Origin: Sulfurovum sp. | GTDB taxonomy: Bacteria; Campylobacterota; Campylobacteria; Campylobacterales; Sulfurovaceae | Assembly (NCBI GenBank): GCA_012329065.1 | Contig: JAAXPZ010000004.1 | Coordinates: 1 to 61,855 of the forward strand | Length of the DNA: 61,855 nucleotides | Direction of reading: 5' to 3' | Shown: piece by piece, positions 16,577 through 24,508 of the stretch | How the letters are laid out: each line of letters opens with the position of its first letter | Position numbering within the stretch: the stretch's first letter is position 1 | Program-made: the position numbers and the translations under genes | Notes under the pieces: model-generated | Database searches by the model: none | Seen by the model: the letters and a program-made list of their open reading frames with translations, nothing else | Told to the model about the DNA's origin: nothing

Positions 16577-18754
16577 CTATAGATAATACTCCTCTGTAGC
16601 TAATTCTACTTTTTTGCCCTTTTGTTCAAGGACAATTACAGCTATATCGTCACCCTCACTATACAGTTCCTGAAGATTATTAACTCTCTCTTTGCGTACT
16701 TTTGAAATATGCAGAAGTGCGTCAAAGCCATCAGGCATCTCCACAAACATGCCAAAATCAACAATCTTCTTTACATTACCATTATAAGTTTCACCTATCG
16801 TATACTGCATCTGCTTCTTGGTGGGTGCAGAAGCTATAGTGTTGATATGCTCTTTGGCAGCTGTTACCATCTCTTTGTCATCTCCTGCCACTTTAACACC
16901 TCCAACATCTCTATCTAGATCGATTGTTACACCAAACTTCTCTATAATCTCTCGTATTGTTGAGCCTGCTTTTCCTATGATATCTACAATTTTAGATGGG
17001 TCGATATTGAAAAATTCTATATTTGGCAATGCTCCACTTGGCTTGATTGCTTCAGAAGCAGCCTCCATGAGCGAGAGAATGTGAAGCCTCCCCTCTTTAG
17101 CCTGAGCGAGTGCTTCTTTTAGTATAGATAGTTCAATACCTCCAAGCTTGATATCCATCTGCATTGCTGTGATACCATCTTTTGTTCCTGTTATTTTAAA
17201 ATCCATATCTCCATCATGATCTTCTAGTCCTACAATATCAGATAATATGGCATATTTATCATCCTCCATAACTAAACCCATAGCGATGCCTGAGACCAAT
17301 TTTTGCACCTCAACATCAGCAGCCCTCAAAGCTAAAGATCCACCACACACAGTCGCCATAGATGAAGAACCATTACTCTCTAGCACCTCCGACACTACTC
17401 TGATAGTACCATCATGCTTAATATCTATCGTAGGCTCCAGTGCTCTCTTGGCAAGATTGCCATGCCCTAGTTCTCTACGACCAGGTGCACCGATATATGA
17501 AGCCTCACCCACAGCATAGCCAGGAAAATTATAATGAACCATAAAGTGCTCATACTGAGACTCCTTGTCTGTAACCAACTCATACGATTGTGCATCTCTA
17601 CTGTCACCTAGCGTGACTGCAACAAGTGCTTGTGTCTGACCTCTCGTAAAAAGGCATGACCCATGCACAGAAGGCAAAAGGTTAGTCTCTATCTCAATAG
17701 GACGAATCTCATCCATTCCCCTGCCATCAGCTCTGATATTTTGATCCAATATCAAACTTCTAACAATACTTCTCTTATAGGCATCGAGCACTTTTGTAAC
17801 AATATCTTTATCTAATTCTTCACCCTCTTTTGACTTTGCTTCAATAATAGCATTTCGTACTTTTTGAAGTGATATACTTCTCTCACTTTTTGCCATAACT
17901 TTGACTGCGTTCTCTACAGCATCTTTAAAATTATTCTCTATATATGCATAAAGTGTACTATCGATTTTTTCATCTGAAAATTCCAGAGACAAAGCTACCC
18001 TCTGTGCCTCTGAAAACTTTGTACTGTATTGAGCTGTAGAAGCAGATATCGCGTTCTGTGCCAAAGTAATGGCACTTATTAGCTCATCCTCGTCTAATTC
18101 ATTGCACTCATGGTGCTCTAGAACGATTGGCATTTCTGCAATTGTACCACCTATAACATCATCCACTACCTCTGAAGCTATAGTACGCATCTCTATCATA
18201 AGTATATCTTCATCTGAGCCAACGACAAAAAGATCCAGCTGGCTATCATCTAGTTGACTATTGCTAGGATTTACAATAAGCTCACCTGCTACCTGCCCTA
18301 CTCTAACGGCAGAAATGGTTTGCGAAACAGGAGTGTCCGAGACAAAAAGTGCAGCAGATGCGGCATGGAGTGCAGCTACTTGCATATCTACTTCGCGATC
18401 GCTACTCAATACAGTTACGGCAATTGAGATAGGATACCTAAAGCCTTTGGGGAATAGTGGTCTAAGCGACCTATCGATGATACGAGAAGTCAATGTCTCA
18501 AAATCACCTGGCTTTGTCTCTCTCTTGATGAAGCCTCCTGGTATCTTGGCTGCTGCATAGGACTTCTCTATATACTGTATGGTCATAGGAAGAAAATCCT
18601 CCTCAACCGCCTTTTCATCTATGGCAACTGTTGCCATCAGTACTGCCTTACCTTGCTTGTACCATACTGCTCCGCTGGCTTGTTTTGCTATCTTATTAAA
18701 CACATAACTCTCTTGGAGATTATTAATATCTATCTCAACTATTTGCTCATTCAT
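16577..18754 (-). CDS. pnp: Polyribonucleotide nucleotidyltransferase (PNPase)
   Basis: A 3'-to-5' phosphorolytic exoribonuclease and core of RNA decay. The 725 residues comprise two RNase PH domains, the first with FLPMTIQYIEKSYAAAKIPGG nearby and the second with RADGRGMDEIRPIEIE and the phosphate-binding SSSMATVCGGSLAL region. A KH domain around PSKIVDIIGKAGSTIREI and a C-terminal S1 domain from IGETYNGNVKKIVDFGMFVEM complete it. It is the last gene of the purD operon and overlaps the preceding phosphoribosyltransferase-like gene by 8 bp. Confidence 0.98.
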   Translation of the reverse strand: MNEQIVEIDINNLQESYVFNKIAKQASGAVWYKQGKAVLMATVAIDEKAVEEDFLPMTIQYIEKSYAAAKIPGGFIKRETKPGDFETLTSRIIDRSLRPLFPKGFRYPISIAVTVLSSDREVDMQVAALHAASAALFVSDTPVSQTISAVRVGQVAGELIVNPSNSQLDDSQLDLFVVGSDEDILMIEMRTIASEVVDDVIGGTIAEMPIVLEHHECNELDEDELISAITLAQNAISASTAQYSTKFSEAQRVALSLEFSDEKIDSTLYAYIENNFKDAVENAVKVMAKSERSISLQKVRNAIIEAKSKEGEELDKDIVTKVLDAYKRSIVRSLILDQNIRADGRGMDEIRPIEIETNLLPSVHGSCLFTRGQTQALVAVTLGDSRDAQSYELVTDKESQYEHFMVHYNFPGYAVGEASYIGAPGRRELGHGNLAKRALEPTIDIKHDGTIRVVSEVLESNGSSSMATVCGGSLALRAADVEVQKLVSGIAMGLVMEDDKYAILSDIVGLEDHDGDMDFKITGTKDGITAMQMDIKLGGIELSILKEALAQAKEGRLHILSLMEAASEAIKPSGALPNIEFFNIDPSKIVDIIGKAGSTIREIIEKFGVTIDLDRDVGGVKVAGDDKEMVTAAKEHINTIASAPTKKQMQYTIGETYNGNVKKIVDFGMFVEMPDGFDALLHISKVRKERVNNLQELYSEGDDIAVIVLEQKGKKVELATEEYYL

Positions 18755-19409
18755 ATTGTTTCAAAATCCTTTCTAGCTCAGAGAACTCTGGTTTCTCCAA
18801 GTTTTCATAGTAGTATTCTATCGAAATATAGTCTCGTATCCGATGAGAATAAAATACTCCATCACTAACCTGTGTCAGGCTATTGTATGAAACCTCATCA
18901 AGAATAGGTGTAGCAACATATATATTTTTTGCCTGCATGGCAATCATAGACTTAATCGCTACTATTGCAGTAAAGTCGGTCTCAACGCACTCATCCACTA
19001 AAATAACTGCTTTACCTGAAACCTGCTGTAGGTTACTTCCTTTTCTGTATTTATAGAGATAGCTTAGTATCTTTTCGTCATAAATTCTCTTTGCCTCTTT
19101 ATACACAAACTCCTCATCTATCTCAAAGGAGTTGATTAGTGCATTATGTATCAATACCTCCTGAGTCTCGGTTACCTTGGCGATAGAAAGCTCTGAATTG
19201 TTTGGCGCTAAAATTGATTCTGTAAGTAATATATCCATGCTACAGTCCAATTTTTGTGCCAAAATATCAGCTATAATAACACCTCCCTCACTCAATGCTA
19301 TAACAATCACCTCTCTATCCTTAAAGAAATCAGCAGGGATAGCATCATATAGATGTATAGCGGCATCCTCTCTGTTGATAAAATAGTTATGGTTTGAATT
19401 TTTTTGCAT
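18747..19409 (-). CDS. Phosphoribosyltransferase-like protein with altered PRPP loop
   Basis: The 220-residue protein has the type I phosphoribosyltransferase layout: strand-loop IVIALSEGGVIIADILAQ near residue 40, a flexible middle, and the beta strand AVILVDECVETDFTA near residue 140 where the PRPP motif normally reads DDxxATGxT. Here the second Asp is Glu and the Thr-Gly of the phosphate loop is Thr-Asp, so PRPP binding is doubtful. It resembles the COG1926 group. It overlaps both neighbours (23 bp with the J-domain gene, 8 bp with pnp), suggesting tight co-translation. A regulatory or binding role is possible. Confidence 0.75.
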   Translation of the reverse strand: MQKNSNHNYFINREDAAIHLYDAIPADFFKDREVIVIALSEGGVIIADILAQKLDCSMDILLTESILAPNNSELSIAKVTETQEVLIHNALINSFEIDEEFVYKEAKRIYDEKILSYLYKYRKGSNLQQVSGKAVILVDECVETDFTAIVAIKSMIAMQAKNIYVATPILDEVSYNSLTQVSDGVFYSHRIRDYISIEYYYENLEKPEFSELERILKQYE

Positions 19410-19659
19410 GATCTGCTCCAGGGTATTGTTTTGCTATCTCGTCTGCATCAAAAGTATAGCGAAATGAATCTATGTACTCCATCAGTAGTGCGTATGCCTT
19501 ATTGATAGATTCCATATCTCTGCTGTTATCTTCATTTATATCTGGATGATGTACTCTCGCAAGCTGGCGATATCTTTTTTTTATATCTGCTTTACTAACA
19601 AGAATGGGTAAGTCAAGCATCTCCAGTGCATACTGTATATTTTTGGCTGGCTCTGTCAT
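19387..19659 (-). CDS. Small J-domain protein
   Basis: A 90-residue protein made almost entirely of a J domain: YRQLARVHHPDINEDNSRDM includes the HPD triad needed to stimulate DnaK, and helix IV follows (INKAYALLMEYIDSF). No zinc-finger or substrate domain is present, so it must recruit DnaK to a specific client. It sits between lptD (ATGA overlap with its end) and the phosphoribosyltransferase-like gene. A role in assembling outer-membrane or RNA-decay machinery encoded next to it is speculation from position. Confidence 0.85.
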   Translation of the reverse strand: MTEPAKNIQYALEMLDLPILVSKADIKKRYRQLARVHHPDINEDNSRDMESINKAYALLMEYIDSFRYTFDADEIAKQYPGADHAKKFKP

Positions 19660-21740
19660 CGCCCAATCTCACTTTCACCAAACGGCACTAGGCTAAGCTT
19701 GACCAAAAATGAATTACTACTGATTGAGCCTCCTCCATCTTTCTCTAGTATAGGCTTAGTATCATGACTATAACCAAACTCTACACTCCAGCACCCCTTG
19801 TCGTATCTTATGCCAGAACTCCATTTCTTGCTACGCTTATGCTCAAGATCATATGTAACATTTCCAAAGAGTTTTACCTCGTTGCTGTACTGATACTTCG
19901 CTCCTAATGCAAATTCGTTAGTAATAACTGCTCCAAGCTCTAGATCTTTTCTCCAAAAATATTCAATGTCCGCATATAATGGGCCGCTGTTGTAAATCAA
20001 GCCATGAGACACTTCAGAGAAAGCCTTATGCTCAAACGAATATTCAAAAAGATTTTTTATACTCCAATTGCCGTAATTTAGATCGAGTTCATGCCTGAGA
20101 CTTCCCCACTTTTTATCCTTTTGAGGATAATATGTTTGAGAAACTCTCTGCCTTAAATCTAATGATAGATCATTATTATGCCAATATTGCCCGATAGACA
20201 AGATTATGCTTTCATCAAAAGGTTCGTTGGAGAAAAAATCTTTTTTCGTTGCATTCTCTAGATCCCCATACTCTTTTAATCCATCGCCAAAATAATGTTG
20301 CTTCTCAAGCCCAAGAGCCCACTCTACAGTATGTATTCCACTACTGTAAGGCTTAATCAAGTCCGAATATAGTCTAATCTTGTGTGTTGATACAGCAGAA
20401 CTATAATAATCTTTGCCCGCCACAATCCCCTCAAAATCCCCCCTAAACAAATGGAGCCCTTCGCTCAACTCTACCTTGAGGTAGTTGTCTAAAAATGATA
20501 ACTCATAGCTTGTTAAAATATCCATATCAAGCTGTTTAGAAGTTGTGCCTCTTTTCCTAGTCAAATTATTCAACTTCATATCCATACTATAAGAAAATGC
20601 TTCTAGCCCAAAACTACTATTGTATTTGTGCCATCTTAGAGATGGAAGCTCCTGTAGTGTTTCTTGGTTGCTATCTTTCTTGGCATCTCGAAAATACTTA
20701 GCATTAAGCCCCAAATAGTGATTTTGGTTATGAAGCATATAATTAAATCTGGACTCTTTTAGATGCGAATCTGAAAGATGAGAGAGTTTGCTTTTTTGGA
20801 GATTGATATAATCTATATCATTAAACAATAGCAGATTTAGATACAGTGCATCTAAATATCCATCAGGTATATTTTTACCCAATATATTACTACTCTTATA
20901 TATGCCCTCTAGACCATAGTGAGAGCTGTTTTCAAGATTATACTCTGTGCTATACTTCTCAGTATCTACAAAATATCCCATTCTAATACTGCCTGCTGAA
21001 TACTTGCTGTCTGCAAAGCGAAATGTACTATATAGGCCTACGCCTCTAGCTGTTCTGATCTGAGGATTTAGCTCTAGATCCATACTTGGATTTATCGCCC
21101 AATATATTGGCTGCTCATACAATAACCCCTCTTTGCCACTATAGCCAAATCGAGGCATAAGAAGCCCAGAACTTCGTTCCTTGGAAGTAGAAAAGGCCAA
21201 ATACGGAAAATAAAATATCGGTGTATCACCAACATAAAATTTGATATCACGAAGCTTGATATACTTTGTCTTGGCATTATACTCCGCTTTAGAAAATCCC
21301 AAATACCAATCAGGGTTATTTACTGCACATGTTGAGAACATGGCCTGGCTTAATCTATAGCAATCCTTTGCTTTTACTGCTTTTGTAGAGGAGAGCCATG
21401 TTTTCCTGCTATCCATATAAAAGAACTTTTCAAATACCACGCTATCCCGCTCTACATCCAGCACAATCTTTTTTGTCTCTATCTTACTTCCATCAGGATT
21501 GGTAATACGGACAGAACCATGAATTATCAAGCGACTGTTTATCTTGTCATAATGTGCAAAATCTGCCATAAACTTAGTCTCTTTATAGACAAGAAGTATA
21601 TGACCACTTGCATAAAGATTTTCCGTATCACCGTGCACTTGTTCAGCTTGAAGTGTTGTCTTTCTTTTGCCTGCTTCTTCTACCGTAGCCCACAATGTAG
21701 CGACAGAAAAGATCCATAAAGAAACAAGCAATCTAAACAT
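19656..21740 (-). CDS. lptD: LPS-assembly protein LptD
   Basis: The outer-membrane barrel that inserts lipopolysaccharide into the outer leaflet. The 694 residues start with a signal peptide (FRLLVSLWIFSVATLWA). An OstA/LptA-like beta-jellyroll follows (about 25-130, including TTLQAEQVHGDTENLYASGH), then a C-terminal barrel with alternating aromatic strands and the conserved region PIFYFPYLAFSTSKERSSGLL. Two cysteines flank the junction (DCYRLSQAMFSTC), possibly for disulfides. It begins inside the end of the RDD gene (8-bp overlap) in the purD operon. LpxD at 1.4 kb acts in the same LPS pathway. Confidence 0.93.
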   Translation of the reverse strand: MFRLLVSLWIFSVATLWATVEEAGKRKTTLQAEQVHGDTENLYASGHILLVYKETKFMADFAHYDKINSRLIIHGSVRITNPDGSKIETKKIVLDVERDSVVFEKFFYMDSRKTWLSSTKAVKAKDCYRLSQAMFSTCAVNNPDWYLGFSKAEYNAKTKYIKLRDIKFYVGDTPIFYFPYLAFSTSKERSSGLLMPRFGYSGKEGLLYEQPIYWAINPSMDLELNPQIRTARGVGLYSTFRFADSKYSAGSIRMGYFVDTEKYSTEYNLENSSHYGLEGIYKSSNILGKNIPDGYLDALYLNLLLFNDIDYINLQKSKLSHLSDSHLKESRFNYMLHNQNHYLGLNAKYFRDAKKDSNQETLQELPSLRWHKYNSSFGLEAFSYSMDMKLNNLTRKRGTTSKQLDMDILTSYELSFLDNYLKVELSEGLHLFRGDFEGIVAGKDYYSSAVSTHKIRLYSDLIKPYSSGIHTVEWALGLEKQHYFGDGLKEYGDLENATKKDFFSNEPFDESIILSIGQYWHNNDLSLDLRQRVSQTYYPQKDKKWGSLRHELDLNYGNWSIKNLFEYSFEHKAFSEVSHGLIYNSGPLYADIEYFWRKDLELGAVITNEFALGAKYQYSNEVKLFGNVTYDLEHKRSKKWSSGIRYDKGCWSVEFGYSHDTKPILEKDGGGSISSNSFLVKLSLVPFGESEIGR

Positions 21741-22155
21741 TAACCACTACGCTCCTAGATATCCTATCATGCATTGTCTGTCTAGTTGGAGAGAAAAAAG
21801 CTATAATAAAACCTATATAAAAAAATGCCTCGCTCAGCACTCTAACAGATGAACGTAAAAAAGACATTGGGAGATCAAGAAGTTCTCCAGTCTCGATATG
21901 GACGCTCCTTATCTTCGCAATATGTTTGCCAACGGTCTTGCCGTTTTGCCATGTAAATAATGTATGATAAATCACCTTAAGCAACACTAGTACCCAATAG
22001 TTGTTTTTTACAAAAATCGTAGCATCTTCTGGTGTTGCCAATCCAGAAAGTTGATCAAAAAAGATAACGATGAACAGTGTACTAATAATAAGATCGTCAA
22101 TAACATAAGACAATACCCTCTTGGAGTTTGATGCCAAATTATCCAATGGATTCAT
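21733..22155 (-). CDS. RDD-family membrane protein
   Basis: A 140-residue inner-membrane protein with about three hydrophobic segments. RDD-type features are the early RVLSYVIDDLIIST (Arg and paired Asp), the WQNGKTVGKHIAKIR loop and a C-terminal FSPTRQTMHDRISRSVVV. Some RDD proteins act as sodium/proton antiporters, but most are unassigned. I start it at the ATG at 22155, which overlaps the purD stop as ATGA; the longer open frame simply reads backwards through purD. It is the second gene of the operon. Confidence 0.88.
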   Translation of the reverse strand: MNPLDNLASNSKRVLSYVIDDLIISTLFIVIFFDQLSGLATPEDATIFVKNNYWVLVLLKVIYHTLFTWQNGKTVGKHIAKIRSVHIETGELLDLPMSFLRSSVRVLSEAFFYIGFIIAFFSPTRQTMHDRISRSVVVNV

Positions 22156-23435
22156 ACTTTCACGCCTCCTAATGCCTGATAAGCTATATCTGTACGGCAT
22201 TGTTTTCCCACAAAATGCACTTGCCCGACCAGCATATAGGCTCGATCTCTTGCTTCGGCTATAGAGTCGCCGATCCCAACACACACAAGCACTCTGCCAC
22301 CAACTGCATACAGTTTACCATCTTCATCTCTACTGACACCTGCATAAGAGATATGACTGCTAGCTTCTAGGTCTTCATGGTAAATATTATCAATTATTAT
22401 CTCAGCAGGCGGAGAACTCTTGTAGGGGTAGTCTTTGCTTGCCATCACTACTCCGACAGCATATTTGTCATAAAATTCGATTTTGGCATTTTTTAAATCT
22501 GCTTTTGCCGCCTTGTAAAAAAGCTCAGAAGATGGAGATTTCAATAGTGGCATCAGTGCTTCACATTCAGGGTCACCAAATCTAACATTATACTCTAAGA
22601 TAATTGGCTCGCCATCAACCACCATCACTCCTATAAAAAGTACACCCGTAAACGGATTACCCTCCTCTTCCATGCCTTTAAGGGTAGGCTTAATTACCCT
22701 CTCGTCCAATTTAGTATAGATATCATCATCTACCAATGGAGTGGGAGCATAAGCACCCATACCACCAGTGTTAGGGCCTTGGTCATCATTTAACAGCCTC
22801 TTGTGATCTTGTGCTGCAGGCAACACGACAAAGTCCTTGCCATCACAAATGGCAAAAACAGAAAGCTCGTATCCATCCAAAAACTCTTCAACTACAATAC
22901 TGCTTCCTGCATCTCCAAATGAGCTACCTGCTAGCATATCTGCAGCAGCTACCTTCGCCTCATCATGACTCTCTGCGATTATCACACCCTTTCCACCACA
23001 AAGTCCGTCTGCTTTGACCACTATCGGGGTATCTAGCGTGGCTATAAAGCTAACCGCATCATCCAAAGAGTCTGTCTCTACATATTTGGCTGTAGGGACA
23101 TTGTGTCTAGCCAAGAAATTTTTCATAAATATTTTGGAGCCCTCCAGCTGTGCCGCAGCTGCAGTAGGACCAAATATAGTCAAGTTTCTCTCTCTAAAGT
23201 AGTCGACTATACCGTCAACAAGCGGTGCCTCTGGACCCACTATAGTCAGATCCACGCTATGAGTCTCGACAAAATTAGCTAGTTCTGAAAAATCACTAAT
23301 ATCAATATTGTCACCCAGTTCATCTGTTGCGCCATTTCCAGGGGCAAAATATATCTTACTCACATTCTCGTCTCTTTTAAGTGCAAGCCCTATGGAGTAT
23401 TCTCGTCCACCTGAACCGATAATTAGTACCTTCAT
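22152..23435 (-). CDS. purD: Phosphoribosylamine-glycine ligase (GARS)
   Basis: The second step of purine synthesis: phosphoribosylamine plus glycine plus ATP gives GAR. The 427-residue ATP-grasp enzyme begins MKVLIIGSGGREYSIGLAL, has the ATP-binding loop VVKADGLCGGKGV and the PurD signature RFGDPECEALMPLL. A GGAG lies 7 nt before the ATG. It leads a six-gene overlapping minus-strand operon. Directly upstream is the 6S RNA-like gene, and from memory the 6S RNA of Helicobacter also lies next to purD. Confidence 0.97.
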   Translation of the reverse strand: MKVLIIGSGGREYSIGLALKRDENVSKIYFAPGNGATDELGDNIDISDFSELANFVETHSVDLTIVGPEAPLVDGIVDYFRERNLTIFGPTAAAAQLEGSKIFMKNFLARHNVPTAKYVETDSLDDAVSFIATLDTPIVVKADGLCGGKGVIIAESHDEAKVAAADMLAGSSFGDAGSSIVVEEFLDGYELSVFAICDGKDFVVLPAAQDHKRLLNDDQGPNTGGMGAYAPTPLVDDDIYTKLDERVIKPTLKGMEEEGNPFTGVLFIGVMVVDGEPIILEYNVRFGDPECEALMPLLKSPSSELFYKAAKADLKNAKIEFYDKYAVGVVMASKDYPYKSSPPAEIIIDNIYHEDLEASSHISYAGVSRDEDGKLYAVGGRVLVCVGIGDSIAEARDRAYMLVGQVHFVGKQCRTDIAYQALGGVKV

Positions 23436-23477
23436 ATCTACTCCATGAAATTAAATAATTTGCTTGTTATGTTGCTA

Positions 23478-23589
23478 CAGTAGTGGCAACAATTGTGCGT
23501 AGAGGATTTTCGGAAGACTTGAAGGCGAACTTCTTCGTTCGTCGAAAGGCTTTCGGAAGTCCTATGCGTGCAAGGGGTTGCCACTACTG
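23478..23589. repeat. 112-bp cruciform element with perfect 13-bp inverted ends
   Basis: CAGTAGTGGCAAC (23478-23490) is exactly complementary to GTTGCCACTACTG (23577-23589). Inside, a ~14-bp wobble-rich stem and a 7-bp hairpin (GGCGAAC/GTTCGTC, loop TTCTTC, 23524-23543) continue the fold. A further GTTGCTAC lies just outside the left arm. The element is more GC-rich than its surroundings and lies between the 6S RNA-like gene and purD. It could be a structured purD leader, a second small RNA, a terminator or processing site for the upstream RNA, or a miniature transposable element. No coding function is supported. Confidence 0.6.
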
Positions 23590-23777
23590 CCCCGGATGGG
23601 CGTTCTGTTTGGTTGATGGCCCTAATAAGCCAACGATGGAGGAGAGAGTCTCTCTTTAGGAGGCAATTTCTCGCAGGCATAGCCATGCTCAAACGAAAAT
23701 GTCTACACACCAAGAGCCTACATGTCCTCCGTGATTTAATGTTGGACCGCGTATTACAGTCATCGCACCATCCAGGT
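23590..23777 (-). ncRNA. ssrS: 6S RNA (predicted from architecture)
   Basis: 6S RNA sequesters the sigma70 RNA polymerase by mimicking an open promoter. On the minus strand a 188-nt transcript folds into one long irregular hairpin. Its closing stem pairs 23776-23764 with 23602-23590. An inner GGUCC/GGGCC stem (23748-23744 with 23622-23618) follows, then a large central bubble of about 13 and 15 nt. Beyond the bubble GGAGGA pairs with UCCUCC (23730-23725 with 23643-23638). The apical hairpin GCAU-GGCU-AUGC has its loop at 23681-23684, the midpoint of the gene. A TATAAT places transcription start at A23777, at the base of the closing stem. Size, central bubble, symmetry and position upstream of purD all fit 6S RNA. 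The call is by structure, not sequence search. Confidence 0.8.
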
Positions 23778-23783
23778 GTGTAT

Positions 23784-23789
23784 ATTATA
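23784..23789 (-). promoter_or_regulatory. -10 box of the 6S RNA-like gene
   Basis: A perfect TATAAT reads 23789 to 23784 on the minus strand, giving a predicted start at A23777. No -35 box is evident; the upstream sequence is AT-rich, as is usual for housekeeping promoters in this group. The remaining stretch up to hemD at 23861 shows nothing else. Confidence 0.6.
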
Positions 23790-23860
23790 GCTTATTTGCT
23801 GTTAGCAATATATGAAAATATTGTGGTGCTGATCATTTAAGTAGCTCTGAGCAAGTATAT

Positions 23861-24508
23861 TTACAGCTTTTTCGCCTTTGCTATACAGTCCTCAATCAAA
23901 GGTTGATCGGCTGTAACATACTGAATATACTGCGGTAGATGTGATTTGGTCTCATTGCCGATAACTACTGCTGTATAGCTTTTGTCCCAATCAAAATTTT
24001 TCAAAAAACAATAAATTGATGAAGGGGAAGTAAAAATAATGATAGCATGCTTGTCGGGAGCTTCATCACAAACATATGATACACATGAAGTTTCGTAAAT
24101 TATCTGCTCTTGCAAGGCTATTCCTCTCAAAGCCAAAAAACTTTTGCTATCAAAAGATATTTTTTGTGGGCGAAGATATAATATTTTTCTGCCTGATAAG
24201 CTTTCAACGATATCCTCTGCAAGCTCTTTGGCGTAAAAAGCACTCGGAGCATAAAGCACTTTCCCGCCAAATGCCTCAATCTCTTTCTTTGTGGCATCAC
24301 CAATAGCAATAGATGGAAATTTCTTCCACCGACTATCTATCTCTTCTGCACTTTTCACTGCTTGTTTGGAACTGAACATTAGCGTATCGCAAGAAGAAAA
24401 ATCTATCTGTTTGGCAGTTGTATCAAATGTAATCATAGGCATATGTATGACTCCCGCTTTAGCAGTAGGAGAGAGAAGGTAAATTTCTCTATCTATTTTT
24501 ATTGCCAT
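23861..24508 (-). CDS. hemD: Uroporphyrinogen-III synthase
   Basis: Cyclises hydroxymethylbilane to uroporphyrinogen III, the branch point for heme, siroheme and cobalamin. The 215-residue protein is weakly conserved, as HemD always is. It has the two-lobe pattern: CDTLMFSSKQAVKSAE in lobe 1, KFPSIAIGDATKKEIEAFGG and GRKILYLRPQKIS between, and IIFTSPSSIYCFLKNF and YTAVVIGNETKSHL in lobe 2. The last two are the most diagnostic segments. Its start overlaps the end of the CDF gene by 20 bp. Confidence 0.88.
   Translation of the reverse strand: MAIKIDREIYLLSPTAKAGVIHMPMITFDTTAKQIDFSSCDTLMFSSKQAVKSAEEIDSRWKKFPSIAIGDATKKEIEAFGGKVLYAPSAFYAKELAEDIVESLSGRKILYLRPQKISFDSKSFLALRGIALQEQIIYETSCVSYVCDEAPDKHAIIIFTSPSSIYCFLKNFDWDKSYTAVVIGNETKSHLPQYIQYVTADQPLIEDCIAKAKKL

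Noticed and set aside
22156-22284. A longer RDD protein starting at 22284
   Set aside because: This part lies wholly within purD in another frame; an ATGA junction at 22155 gives the natural start.
23438-23713. A 91-codon minus-strand open frame covering the 6S/cruciform region
   Set aside because: It has no ribosome site and no recognisable motif, and the DNA is better explained by long base-paired arms of structured RNA.
23478-23777. tmRNA, RNase P RNA, SRP RNA, riboswitch, integron attC, retron or group II intron as the identity of the structured gap
   Set aside because: None of the hallmark sequences is present (for example the RNase P GAGGAAAGTCC core, a tRNA-like end, attC GTTRRRY boxes, a reverse transcriptase or a domain V hairpin). 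The symmetrical bubble hairpin fits 6S RNA.
23568-23840. A 90-codon plus-strand open frame in the same region
   Set aside because: It runs antisense through the predicted 6S RNA and its promoter. Composition follows the RNA structure, not codon use.
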